Source: Sinomonas atrocyanea
Lineage (GTDB): Bacteria; Actinomycetota; Actinomycetes; Actinomycetales; Micrococcaceae
Reading direction: 5' to 3'
NCBI RefSeq assembly: GCF_030811715.1
Contig: NZ_JAUSRH010000003.1
Location: 495,556 to 559,555 of the forward strand
DNA length: 64,000 nucleotides
Shown here piece after piece: positions 25,550-33,767 of the stretch; position 1 is the stretch's first letter; the number at the start of each line of letters is the position of its first letter. A program made the position numbers and the translations under genes. A model generated the notes under the pieces. It had not been told where the DNA came from. It ran no database searches and worked only from the letters and a program-made list of their open reading frames with translations.

Positions 25550-27618
25550 CCCACCAGACCACTGGACCCTCCACCTCCGCCGAGGCGGACACCGACCTGG
25601 CAGACCTCGAGCAGTCGCCCCAGGTCGACGTCGCCGCGCTGGGAGAGCTGCTGCTGGGGACCTGGGCCGACGTGCGCAGGCAGGCCCGCGAGCTCGCCGC
25701 GCGTCCCGAGCTGCACAAGCTCGAGGGCCTGACCTACACGGAGCACCGCGAGCGCGTGCTCGGCCAGCTCAAGTACCTCGTGGACCACCGCGCCATCCAG
25801 CGGGCCTTCCCCAAGGAGCTCGGCGGCGAGGACAACCACGGCGGCAACATCGCCGGCTTCGAGGAGCTCGTCACCGCGGACCCGTCGCTCCAGATCAAGT
25901 CCGGCGTGCAGTGGGGCCTGTTCGGCGCGGCCGTCCTGCACCTCGGCACCGCGGAGCACCACGCGAAGTGGCTGCCGGACATCATGGACCTCACGGTGCC
26001 GGGCGCCTTCGCCATGACCGAGATCGGCCACGGCTCCGATGTGGCGAGCATCGGCACCACCGCCACCTACGACCCCGAGACTGGCGAGTTCGTCCTCAAC
26101 ACCCCATTCCGGGCGGCGTGGAAGGAGTACCTGGGCAACGCGGCCAAGGACGGCATCGCGGCCGTGGTGTTCGCCCAGCTCATCACCCGCGGCGTCAACC
26201 ACGGCGTCCATGCCTTCTACGTCCCCATCCGCGACCCGCAGACCAAGGAGTGCCTGCCCGGCGTCTCGAGCGAGGACGACGGCATCAAGGGCGGGCTCAA
26301 CGGCATCGACAACGGCCGGCTCGCCTTCGACCACGTGCGCATCCCGCGCACGAACCTGCTCAACCGCTACGGCGACGTGGCCGAGGACGGCACGTACAGC
26401 TCGCCCATCTCCACCCCGGGCCGGCGCTTCTTCACGATGCTCGGCACCCTCGTGCAGGGCCGCGTCTCGCTCGACGGCGCCGCCGTCGCCGCCTCCAAGG
26501 TGGGCCTCACCGCCGCGATCCGGTACGCGGCCGAGCGCCGCCAGTTCAATGCCTCCTCGGACACCGCCGAGGAGGTCCTGCTGGACTACCAGCGCCACCA
26601 GCGGCGCCTCTTCCCGCTGCTGGCCGCGACCTACGCGATGAGCTTCGCCCACGAGGAGCTCCTGGCGAAGTTCGACGGCGTGTTCTCCGGCGCGCAGGAC
26701 ACGGACGAGGACCGACAGGACCTCGAGACGCTCGCCGCGGCCCTCAAGCCCCTGTCCACGTGGCACGCGCTCACCACGCTCCAGGAGTGCCGCGAGGCGT
26801 GCGGCGGCGCAGGGTTCATGATCGAGAACCGCTTCGCGTCCCTGCGCGCCGACCTCGACATCTACGTGACCTTCGAGGGCGACAACAACGTGCTGCTGCA
26901 GCTCGTCGCCAAGCGGCTCCTGAACGACTACGCCAAGGAGTTCCGGACCATGAACGTCGGGGCGCTCGCGAAGTTCGCGCTCGGCCAGGCCCGCGGCGTC
27001 GCCCTCAAGACGGGCCTGGGCGCCGTGGCCCAGTTCGTGGCGGACTCCGGCCGCGCGCAGCGCTCCGCCCTCGCGCTGCGGGACCCCGACACGCAGCGGC
27101 TCCTGCTGGCCGAGCGGGTCCAGACCATGGTGGCGCAGGCGGCGCAGGCGCTCGCCGGAGCCACCAAGCTCCCCCAGGCAGAGGCTGCCGCCCGCTTCAA
27201 CGCCCACCAGAACGAGCTCATCGAGGCCGCCCGGGCCCACGGCGAGCTGCTCCAGTGGGAGGCGTTCACCGAGGCCCTCGAGAAGATCGAGGACCCGGGC
27301 ACCAAGCAGGTCCTCACGTGGCTGCGCGACCTGTTCGGCCTGACCCTCATCGAGGCCCACCTGGAGTGGTACCTCATGAACGGCCGGCTCTCCATGCAGC
27401 GCGGGCGCACCGTCGGCGAGTACATCAACCGCCTGCTCGCGAGGCTGCGTCCGCACGCCCTCGACCTCGTCGAGGCGTTCGGCTACACGCAGGACCACCT
27501 GCGGGCGACCGTCGCGAGCGGCATCGAGGCCCGGCGGCAGGAGGAGGCCGCGGCCTACTTCGCCGCGCTGCGTGCCTCCGGCGAGGCGCCCGTGAAGGAG
27601 AAGGACCTGAAGAAGTAG
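25546..27618 (+). CDS. Acyl-CoA oxidase/dehydrogenase (ACOX-like; positional counterpart of FadE5)
   Basis: A 690-residue flavoprotein of the acyl-CoA oxidase type. The FAD-binding segment includes AFAMTEIGHGSDVASIGT (about 154-171). The catalytic Glu is in FEGDNN at 443-448, preceded by ECREACGGAGFM (414-425), both hallmarks of peroxisome-type oxidases, and the length also fits them (about 660) better than classical dehydrogenases (about 390) or FadE5 (about 610). It would introduce the trans-2 double bond in the first step of beta-oxidation. ATG 25546 overlaps the TetR stop as ATGA. Whether oxygen or an electron-transfer flavoprotein is the acceptor cannot be decided from sequence. Confidence 0.9.
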   Translation: MTHQTTGPSTSAEADTDLADLEQSPQVDVAALGELLLGTWADVRRQARELAARPELHKLEGLTYTEHRERVLGQLKYLVDHRAIQRAFPKELGGEDNHGGNIAGFEELVTADPSLQIKSGVQWGLFGAAVLHLGTAEHHAKWLPDIMDLTVPGAFAMTEIGHGSDVASIGTTATYDPETGEFVLNTPFRAAWKEYLGNAAKDGIAAVVFAQLITRGVNHGVHAFYVPIRDPQTKECLPGVSSEDDGIKGGLNGIDNGRLAFDHVRIPRTNLLNRYGDVAEDGTYSSPISTPGRRFFTMLGTLVQGRVSLDGAAVAASKVGLTAAIRYAAERRQFNASSDTAEEVLLDYQRHQRRLFPLLAATYAMSFAHEELLAKFDGVFSGAQDTDEDRQDLETLAAALKPLSTWHALTTLQECREACGGAGFMIENRFASLRADLDIYVTFEGDNNVLLQLVAKRLLNDYAKEFRTMNVGALAKFALGQARGVALKTGLGAVAQFVADSGRAQRSALALRDPDTQRLLLAERVQTMVAQAAQALAGATKLPQAEAAARFNAHQNELIEAARAHGELLQWEAFTEALEKIEDPGTKQVLTWLRDLFGLTLIEAHLEWYLMNGRLSMQRGRTVGEYINRLLARLRPHALDLVEAFGYTQDHLRATVASGIEARRQEEAAAYFAALRASGEAPVKEKDLKK

Positions 27619-27635
27619 GTCCCTTCCCCCTCCCC

Positions 27636-27671
27636 GCGGCCGGGTCTAGCCTGAAGGCAGGACCCGGCCGC
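27636..27671 (+). terminator. Hairpin after the acyl-CoA oxidase gene
   Basis: GCGGCCGGGTC (27636-27646) and its exact complement (27661-27671) make an 11-bp stem 17 nt after the stop codon. It probably separates this operon from hsp20; no HAIR or CIRCE heat-shock element is visible. Confidence 0.55.
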
Positions 27672-27702
27672 ACCGGTGCCCGGGGCACATCAGGAGGAAT
27701 CC

Positions 27703-28146
27703 ATGGTCGAGGGATGGGGCCGCAGGGGCCCGTGGGACATGATGCCGGAGGGCATGCGCAGGTTCGGCTTCCCCGAACAGTTCAAGCGCTTCGTCGACGA
27801 ATGGGAGACGGCGTGGCTGCGCACCGAGCAGTTCCGCGACGGCGATGACCTCGTGGTGCGCGCCGAGCTGCCGGGGGTCGACCCCGAGCGGGACGTCGAG
27901 GTGACGGTCCAGGACTCGACCCTCTCGATCAAGGCCGAGCGGCGCGAGGACACGGCCAACCGGACCAAGGGCGGCTACCGCAGTGAATTCCGCTATGGCT
28001 CGTATGCGCGCACCGTCGACCTCCCGCGCGGGGCGCGCGGCGAGGACGTGAAGGCGAGCTACCACGACGGCGTGCTCGAGGTGCGCGTGCCCGTCGCCCC
28101 GGAGGCCGGGCCCGGGCCCACCAAGGTCAACGTCAGCCGAGACTGA
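27703..28146 (+). CDS. Hsp20/alpha-crystallin small heat shock protein
   Basis: A 147-residue holdase chaperone. The alpha-crystallin domain runs from about 48 to 140 (FRDGDDLVVRAELPGVDPE, SIKAERREDTANRTKGG, RTVDLPRGARGEDVKASYHDGVLEVRVPV by its key parts). The N-terminal arm is short and Trp/Met/Gly-rich (GWGRRGPWDMMPEGMRRF). The C-terminal IxI motif is absent; the end is KVNVSRD. ATG 27703 has a consensus AGGAGG ribosome binding site. It is a single-gene unit. Confidence 0.93.
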   Translation: MVEGWGRRGPWDMMPEGMRRFGFPEQFKRFVDEWETAWLRTEQFRDGDDLVVRAELPGVDPERDVEVTVQDSTLSIKAERREDTANRTKGGYRSEFRYGSYARTVDLPRGARGEDVKASYHDGVLEVRVPVAPEAGPGPTKVNVSRD

Positions 28147-28174
28147 AACCGGGCTGGGTCCCGCCAGCAGGAAC

Positions 28175-28222
28175 CACGACGGCGGCGGCGCCCCCCTCAC
28201 GGGGTGCGCCGCCGCCGTCGTG
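28175..28222. terminator. Bidirectional terminator between hsp20 and glgA
   Basis: A perfect 17-bp stem (28175-28191 with 28206-28222) around a 14-nt loop lies between the convergent stops. The arm begins CACGACGGCGG, the same motif as other terminators in the window. Confidence 0.82.
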
Positions 28223-28243
28223 CGCTCGCTTCTCGCCTCCAGC

Positions 28244-29440
28244 CTACGCGAGTACCGACCGGTAGACCTCGAGGGTGGTCTCGGCGATGCTCTCCCACGA
28301 GAAGTTCGCCTCGGCGCGGACGCGGCCTGCCTCGCCCATGGCGCGGGCCCTCGCCGGATCCGACACGACCTCGGTCAGGGCCGCCGCGAAGTCCGCCACG
28401 AACTTCTCCGCGTCCAGCGGCGTTCCCGTGCCGTCGCTGACCTGCTCGATCGGGACGAGCAGGCCGGTGGTGCCGTGGTCGACGACCTCGGGGATGCCGC
28501 CGGTGGCGGTGGCCACGACCGCCGCGCCGCACGCCATCGCCTCGAGGTTCACGATCCCGAGAGGCTCGTAGATGCTCGGGCACGCGAACGCCGTCGCGTG
28601 GCTGAGGACCTGGATGAGCTCGGCGCGCGGGAGCATCCGCTCGATGAGGACCACACCCTCGCGCTCGGCGCGCAGGCCGTCGATCAGGGCCGCCGTCTCG
28701 GCCGCCAGCTCCGGGGTGTCCGCGGCGCCGAGGCAGAGGACCAGCTGGACGTCCGCGGGGAGCTTCGACGCCGCACGGAGCAGGTACGGCACACCCTTCT
28801 GGCGGGTGTTGCGGCCCACGAACACCACCGAGGGCTTCGCCGCGTCGATCCCGAGCCCGGCCAGATGCTCCGTGCCCTCGTCGCGGCCCCACAGTGAGAC
28901 GTCGATGCCGTTGTGGACCACCTTGACCTTGGCCGGGTCCACCTCCGGGTAGCAGCGCAGGATGTCGGCGCGCATCCCGTGGGAGACGGCGATGATGGCG
29001 TCGGCAGCCTCATAGGCCGTCTTCTCAACCCAGGACGAGAGGCGGTAGCCGCCGCCGAGCTGCTCGGCCTTCCACGGGCGCAGGGGCTCGAGGCTGTGGG
29101 CGGAGAGCACGTGCGGGATGCCGTGCATGAGCGAGGCGAGGTGCCCGGCCATGTTCGCGTACCACGTGTGCGAGTGGACGAGGTCGGCCCCCGCGACGTC
29201 GGGCACGATGCCGAGGTCGATCCCGAGGGTCTGGAGCGCGGCGTTGGCGTCCGAGAGGTACTCGGGGACCTGGTACGAGGTGACCGCAGCCCCGTTGACC
29301 TGGGCCTCGCGGGGGGCTCCGAAGGCGTGGACGTGCAGGTCCACCTCGCGGGCGAGGACCCTGCTGAGCTCGGCCACATGCACCCCGGCGCCGCCGTAGA
29401 TCTCCGGGGGGAATTCCTTGGTCACAATGTCTATTCGCAC
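28244..29440 (-). CDS. glgA: Glycogen synthase / GT4 glucosyltransferase (GlgA/GlgM type)
   Basis: A 398-residue GT-B retaining glycosyltransferase of the actinobacterial GlgA/GlgM group, using ADP-glucose to extend alpha-1,4-glucan or to make maltose-1-phosphate. The acceptor loop is KEFPPEIYGGAGVHVAEL, the central substrate region is LVHSHTWYANMAGHLAS and the donor-site motif is FACPSIYEPLGIVNLEAMACG with the catalytic EX7E pair. GTG 29440 (VRIDIVTKEF) matches the usual N-terminus of homologues; ATG 29461 would add seven residues and has only a weak AGG upstream. It is divergent from glgC, and the shared 112-nt region contains overlapping -10-like hexamers. Confidence 0.93.
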   Translation of the reverse strand: MRIDIVTKEFPPEIYGGAGVHVAELSRVLAREVDLHVHAFGAPREAQVNGAAVTSYQVPEYLSDANAALQTLGIDLGIVPDVAGADLVHSHTWYANMAGHLASLMHGIPHVLSAHSLEPLRPWKAEQLGGGYRLSSWVEKTAYEAADAIIAVSHGMRADILRCYPEVDPAKVKVVHNGIDVSLWGRDEGTEHLAGLGIDAAKPSVVFVGRNTRQKGVPYLLRAASKLPADVQLVLCLGAADTPELAAETAALIDGLRAEREGVVLIERMLPRAELIQVLSHATAFACPSIYEPLGIVNLEAMACGAAVVATATGGIPEVVDHGTTGLLVPIEQVSDGTGTPLDAEKFVADFAAALTEVVSDPARARAMGEAGRVRAEANFSWESIAETTLEVYRSVLA

Positions 29441-29552
29441 GGTTTCAACGTAGTCGGTCATTGGAACCTGAACTAGTGTGAAGGGGACCGCGTTTCGCGA
29501 CCGCGGAGGCCGGGAAAACTGGTCCTGAACGAGAGATGACGGGGGTTGCGCA

Positions 29553-30995
29553 GTGGCACCGAAGAAGGTATTGGCGATCGTCCTCGCAGGTGGGGAGGGC
29601 AAGCGGCTGATGCCCCTGACGGCTGACCGGGCCAAGCCCGCAGTGCCGTTCGCCGGGGGGTACCGGCTGATCGATTTCGCGATGTCCAATCTGGTGAATT
29701 CCGGCTACCTGCAGATTGTGGTGCTGACCCAGTACAAGTCGCACTCCTTGGACCGGCACATTTCGGAGACGTGGAGGCTCTCGCCCCAGCTGGGCAACTA
29801 CGTGGCCTCCGTGCCGGCCCAGCAGCGCGTCGGGAAGAGCTGGTTCCTGGGCAGCGCCAACGCGATCTACCAGTCGCTGAACCTCATCCACGACGCCCAG
29901 CCCGAGATCGTGGTCGTGGTCGGCGCCGACCACGTGTACCGGATGGACTTCGAGCAGATGGTGGCCTCGCACGTGGCCTCCGGCGCCAAGGCGACCGTCG
30001 CCGCGGTCCGCCAGCCGCTGGACATGGCCAACCAGTTCGGCGTCATCGAGACGGATCCCTCCAAGCCATCCATGATCTCCGCGTTCGTCGAGAAGCCGGC
30101 AACGACGCCGGGGCTCCCCGATGACCCCGAGCAGTTCCTCGCCTCGATGGGCAACTACGTCTTCGACGCCGACGCCCTCGTCGAGGCGCTCAAGAGCGAC
30201 GCCGAGCGGCTCGACACCAAGCACGACATGGGCGGGGACATCATCCCCTACTTCGTGGACCGCGGCGAGGCCGGCGTCTACGACTTCACCAAGAACGAGA
30301 TCCCCGGCGCCACGGAACGCGACCGCACCTACTGGCGCGACGTCGGCACCCTCGACTCGTTCTACGACGCCCACATGGACCTGATCTCGCCGCTTCCGGT
30401 GTTCAACCTGTACAACGCGCGGTGGCCGATCTACACCCACCAGAGCGTCTCGCCGCCGGCGAAGTTCGTCCGCGGTGAGGGCGGCACGGTCGGCATCGCG
30501 CTCGACTCCATCGTCTCCAGCGGCGTGGTCATCACCGGCGGCATCGTCGAGGGGTCGGTGATCTCGCACGACGTGCGGGTCAACTCCGCCGCGCGGGTCC
30601 TCGACTCGGTCATCATGGACGGGGTCCAGGTCGGGGCCGGGGCCGTCGTCAACAGGGCGATCCTCGACAAGAACGTGGTCGTGCCCCCGGGCGCCACGAT
30701 CGGGGTCGACGAGAAACTCGACCGGCGCCGCGGCTTCGAAGTCACCGCCTCGGGGATCACCGTCCTGGCCAAGGGCCAGGTCGTCCCCGAGCCCGACGCC
30801 GACGAACGCCGGCTCGCCGCTGCGTGGCTGGCGAAGATGCCGGCGGCCCTCGAGGACGTCGCCGCGGAGATGCCCGAGGTGGCCGAGAAGATCCAGGAGC
30901 GCCACGCCACCGCGGCGGCGCGTGCCGCCGCCGGTGACGGCACGGCCGACGGCGCGTCCTCGCCGTCGTCCGCGTCCCGCCGCTCCGCCGGCTGA
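29553..30995 (+). CDS. glgC: Glucose-1-phosphate adenylyltransferase GlgC
   Basis: Makes ADP-glucose for glycogen and related alpha-glucans. The nucleotidyltransferase domain starts [36 protein letters not shown], with the allosteric Arg/Lys residues in this segment, [10 protein letters not shown] for the metal Asp and [15 protein letters not shown]. The left-handed beta-helix follows (about 300-410: [26 protein letters not shown]). It is 480 residues, about 70 longer than usual, owing to a C-terminal Ala/Glu-rich extension (about 415-480) of unknown role. The start is GTG 29553; a TAGTGT hexamer at 29474 would give a leader of about 70 nt. It pairs with divergent glgA. Confidence 0.94.
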   Translation: MAPKKVLAIVLAGGEGKRLMPLTADRAKPAVPFAGGYRLIDFAMSNLVNSGYLQIVVLTQYKSHSLDRHISETWRLSPQLGNYVASVPAQQRVGKSWFLGSANAIYQSLNLIHDAQPEIVVVVGADHVYRMDFEQMVASHVASGAKATVAAVRQPLDMANQFGVIETDPSKPSMISAFVEKPATTPGLPDDPEQFLASMGNYVFDADALVEALKSDAERLDTKHDMGGDIIPYFVDRGEAGVYDFTKNEIPGATERDRTYWRDVGTLDSFYDAHMDLISPLPVFNLYNARWPIYTHQSVSPPAKFVRGEGGTVGIALDSIVSSGVVITGGIVEGSVISHDVRVNSAARVLDSVIMDGVQVGAGAVVNRAILDKNVVVPPGATIGVDEKLDRRRGFEVTASGITVLAKGQVVPEPDADERRLAAAWLAKMPAALEDVAAEMPEVAEKIQERHATAAARAAAGDGTADGASSPSSASRRSAG

Positions 30996-31027
30996 ACGGC
31001 CCGCACCGACTCACCCGCTGCACCGGT

Positions 31028-31053
31028 GCGGGGCCCGCGCTGACGGGCCCCGC
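31028..31053 (+). terminator. Terminator after glgC
   Basis: GCGGGGCCCG and its exact reverse complement form a 10-bp stem with a 6-nt loop, 33 nt after the glgC stop. Confidence 0.65.
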
Positions 31054-31070
31054 GCCCGTGCGCGCGCCGG

Positions 31071-31076
31071 TAGAAT
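31071..31076 (+). promoter_or_regulatory. -10 hexamer of the zinc-finger SDR gene
   Basis: TAGAAT ends 8 nt before ATG 31085 with no Shine-Dalgarno sequence between, fitting a leaderless start. Confidence 0.5.
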
Positions 31077-31084
31077 GGGAAGCC

Positions 31085-32548
31085 ATGAGCTCCCCTGACA
31101 TGCATGCCGAACTGACCCCTGAGGAGATCCAGGCCGCCCTCAAGGTCCTCGGCACCATCCACACGTACGACGAGGAGCACCCCGACTACGTGGCGGTGCG
31201 GCGCGCCACCGGCAAGATGTTCAAGGCCCACCGCCGCTTCACCCGGGCCGCCAAGCGGGACGCGGTCGCAGAGGCGGACAAGGCCGTCATCGCACAGACG
31301 GCGACGGCCGCGCCGGACCGCATCGACGACGAGACCAAGGGCAACAAGCTCGCGTCCTCCGCCACGGGCGAGATCGCCGGGCACCTCCTCCGCTCGCGGC
31401 CGTGCTACATCTGCAAGCAGCACTACACGCAGGTGGACGCGTTCTACCACCAGCTCTGCCCCGAATGCGCCGCCATGAGCCACGCCAAGCGGGACGCGCG
31501 CACGGACCTCACCGGGCGGCGGGCACTGCTCACCGGCGGCCGCGCAAAGATCGGCATGTACATCGCGCTGCGGCTCCTCCGCGACGGCGCGCACACCACC
31601 ATCACGACCCGCTTCCCGAAGGACGCCGCCCGGCGGTTCGCCGCGATGGAGGACTCCGCCGAGTGGCTCGACCGGCTCACCATCGTGGGCATCGACCTGC
31701 GCGACCCGTCCCAGGTCATCTCGCTCGCCGACGCGCTCGACGCCGAGGGGCCGCTCGACATCATCATCAACAACGCCGCGCAGACCGTGCGGCGCTCGGG
31801 GAACGCGTACAAGCCCCTCGTGGACGCCGAATCCGAGCCGCTGCCGGCGGCGCTGCTCCCGGCCAACGGTGGCCCCGAGCTGCTGACCTTCGGACACGCG
31901 CACGACAAGCACCCGCTCTCGATCGCCGGATCGATCTCCGAGCACCCGGTGCTGGCGGGCGACGCCGTGACCGCGCTCGCGCTCTCGACCGGTTCCGCGT
32001 CGCTCGAGCGGATCGAGGCCGGGACTGCCATCGACGCCGGCGGGCTCGTGCCCGATCTCGCCGCCGTGAACTCGTGGACGCAGGTCGTGGACCAGGTGGA
32101 CCCGCTCGAGATGCTCGAGGTGCAGCTGTGCAACGTCACGGCGCCGTTCCTCCTGGTCTCCCGGCTACGCAACGCGATGCGGCGTTCGACGGCGCGGCGC
32201 AAGTACGTGGTCAACGTCTCCGCGATGGAGGGCCAGTTCGGGCGCAAGTACAAGGGCCCCGGGCACCCGCACACGAACATGGCCAAGGCGTCGCTGAACA
32301 TGATGACGCGCACGAGCGCCGGGGAGATGTTCGAGACCGACCGGATCCTCATGACCGCCGTGGACACCGGCTGGATCACCGATGAGAGGCCGCACTACAC
32401 CAAGGTCCGGCTCGCCGACGAGGGCTTCCACGCCCCGCTGGACCTCGTCGACGGGGCGGCGCGGGTGTACGACCCGATCGTCATGGGCGAGGCCGGGACC
32501 GACCTGTACGGGGTCTTCCTCAAGGACTACCGCCCCAGCCCCTGGTGA
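31085..32548 (+). CDS. SDR-fold protein with N-terminal zinc-ribbon-like domain
   Basis: A 487-residue protein. Residues 1-140 are an unusual N-terminal part with a CxxC...CxxC cluster (Cys107, 110, 125, 128) that should bind zinc. Residues about 142-487 are a short-chain dehydrogenase fold: TGGRAKIG (about 150-157) for the cofactor, DIIINNAAQ, and VVNVSAMEG with the catalytic Ser. In the place of the YxxxK motif the sequence reads TNMAK, so the catalytic Tyr appears to be Thr. Long insertions (about 245-330) separate the NNAA and Ser motifs. Function unknown; it may bind rather than turn over its ligand. It has its own leaderless promoter and ends just before a tandem repeat array. Confidence 0.85.
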   Translation: MSSPDMHAELTPEEIQAALKVLGTIHTYDEEHPDYVAVRRATGKMFKAHRRFTRAAKRDAVAEADKAVIAQTATAAPDRIDDETKGNKLASSATGEIAGHLLRSRPCYICKQHYTQVDAFYHQLCPECAAMSHAKRDARTDLTGRRALLTGGRAKIGMYIALRLLRDGAHTTITTRFPKDAARRFAAMEDSAEWLDRLTIVGIDLRDPSQVISLADALDAEGPLDIIINNAAQTVRRSGNAYKPLVDAESEPLPAALLPANGGPELLTFGHAHDKHPLSIAGSISEHPVLAGDAVTALALSTGSASLERIEAGTAIDAGGLVPDLAAVNSWTQVVDQVDPLEMLEVQLCNVTAPFLLVSRLRNAMRRSTARRKYVVNVSAMEGQFGRKYKGPGHPHTNMAKASLNMMTRTSAGEMFETDRILMTAVDTGWITDERPHYTKVRLADEGFHAPLDLVDGAARVYDPIVMGEAGTDLYGVFLKDYRPSPW

Positions 32549-32555
32549 CCCCCCT

Positions 32556-32657
32556 CGTTGACGAGTCACCTACGCACCGTTGAGGAGTCACCTCCGCACC
32601 GTTGAGGAGTCACCTCCGCACCGTTGAGGAGTCACCTCCGCACCGTTGAGGAGTCAC
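32556..32657. repeat. 22-bp tandem repeat array A
   Basis: About 4.6 head-to-tail copies of a 22-bp unit, CGTTGAGGAGTCAC followed by CTCCGCAC. Units 2-4 (32578-32643) are identical; unit 1 (32556-32577) differs at two positions and the last partial copy runs into the stop codon of the DUF559-type gene. The same unit, reversed, forms array B on the other side of that gene, and a related array lies at 45010-45115. There are no unique spacers, so it is not CRISPR. Confidence 0.95.
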
Positions 32658-33580
32658 TACGCCGCGCGGTCCCGCATCTGTCTCCTGAGTTCCGATCGAA
32701 CGCGGGCGAAATCATCCCTCAGGTCTTCCGCGGTGACCACGATGACCGTCCATCCCGCCGCTCGGAAGGCGGCGTCGCGACGGGCATCACTCAGACGCTG
32801 CGCCTCGGAGCGGTGATGGCCGCCGTCGTACTGGATCGCGATCCGGAGGGCACGAAAGCCCATGTCGGCGCTGAAGGACTGGGGATCGTAATCATGCAGC
32901 CGGATCTGGAGCTCTGGCTCGGGAAAGTTGTACGCCAGCAGGCTGAGGCGCAGGAGCGACTCCGGTACGGAGTCGGCACCGACGCGCATGTCCCTGAGCG
33001 CCTCGCGGCACTTCCCGACGCCCTTCATGCGACGGTGTCCACGGAGCATCAGATCGAGCTGCCGCTTGGTCGCGTGGGGGCGGGTGCGCCGTTCGAACTC
33101 GGGGCGCGGCTCGCGGATAAGCTGGTCGCCGACCGCCACGAGCGCCGAGTGTCCGAGCAGGTGCCCGAGGTCGAGCCACGTCCGCGCAGGCGAGCTGAGG
33201 CGGAGGCCCTCCTCGTGCACCTGCACTTCGCCCGGAAGCACCCGCACGTGGTGCCCGACGACGCCGCTGCGGCGCACACGGGTTGCGGAGGATGACCGGC
33301 TGAGGTGGATGGTTTCCTGGGTTCTGGCGGTCTCCGGGAGCCACAGTCCGTGCAGCGATGCCGCGGTGGTGTGCGAGGCCCACGCGTCCGGCGCGAGGAG
33401 AAGGTGTGCCAGCACGCGTTCGCGCAGGCTCGGCACGGCTCCCCCGGAGAGGTAGAGCTCGCGGCTCAGGCGCCGCGTGTCTGCCCGCAGCACCTCCCTG
33501 AAGTCGACGCCTCGCGCCCTCGCTTCCCCGAGCGTGAAAGGGCGGTGAATCAACGCTTCGAGCGGGTCGGTGCTGTCCAT
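32657..33580 (-). CDS. DUF559/Vsr-like endonuclease-fold protein with AbiEi-like N-terminus
   Basis: A 307-residue protein. The C-terminal part (about 210-300) resembles the DUF559 branch of PD-(D/E)XK nucleases: VPESLLRLSL with the first acidic residue, then ADMGFRALRIAIQYDGGHHRSEAQRLSDARRD with the Asp and the Q-Y-D-G motif, and AAGWTVIVVTAEDL. The N-terminal part (about 1-150) has a helix-turn-helix/AbiEi antitoxin-like look (TLGEARARGVDFREVLR, WASHTTAASLHGLWLP). Such proteins are multi-copy in actinobacteria with unknown roles. ATG 33580 has only a weak ribosome binding site. Inverted 22-bp arrays flank the gene, and the left array overlaps its stop codon. Confidence 0.82.
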   Translation of the reverse strand: MDSTDPLEALIHRPFTLGEARARGVDFREVLRADTRRLSRELYLSGGAVPSLRERVLAHLLLAPDAWASHTTAASLHGLWLPETARTQETIHLSRSSSATRVRRSGVVGHHVRVLPGEVQVHEEGLRLSSPARTWLDLGHLLGHSALVAVGDQLIREPRPEFERRTRPHATKRQLDLMLRGHRRMKGVGKCREALRDMRVGADSVPESLLRLSLLAYNFPEPELQIRLHDYDPQSFSADMGFRALRIAIQYDGGHHRSEAQRLSDARRDAAFRAAGWTVIVVTAEDLRDDFARVRSELRRQMRDRAA

Positions 33581-33665
33581 GCGCCCATGCTGGCACGCAT
33601 CCCGAACACGTGCTCCGAGTTATCCACAGGTGATCGCGCGGCCGCGTCGCCGTCGGCCGCGGGTT

Positions 33666-33745
33666 GCCTCCTCAACCCGACGGATGTGGCTCCTCAACGG
33701 AGCGCATGTGGCTCCTCAACGCTACGGAGGTGACTCCTCAACGCA
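33666..33745. repeat. 22-bp tandem repeat array B (inverted relative to A)
   Basis: About 3.6 copies with a 22-bp period and a conserved CTCCTCAAC core (units at 33666, 33688, 33710 and 33732). The part after the core varies between units. The core is the reverse complement of that in array A. It occupies most of the gap between the DUF559-type gene start and the transglutaminase stop. Confidence 0.9.
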
Positions 33746-33767
33746 TGGGCGCCGGGATGAGCCGGGG

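Noticed and set aside
27636..27702. HspR (HAIR) or HrcA (CIRCE) site before hsp20
   Set aside because: Neither consensus is present; the only dyad is a GC-rich hairpin better read as the terminator of the preceding gene.
32556..33745. CRISPR array
   Set aside because: The 22-bp units are contiguous with no unique spacers, and no cas gene is nearby.
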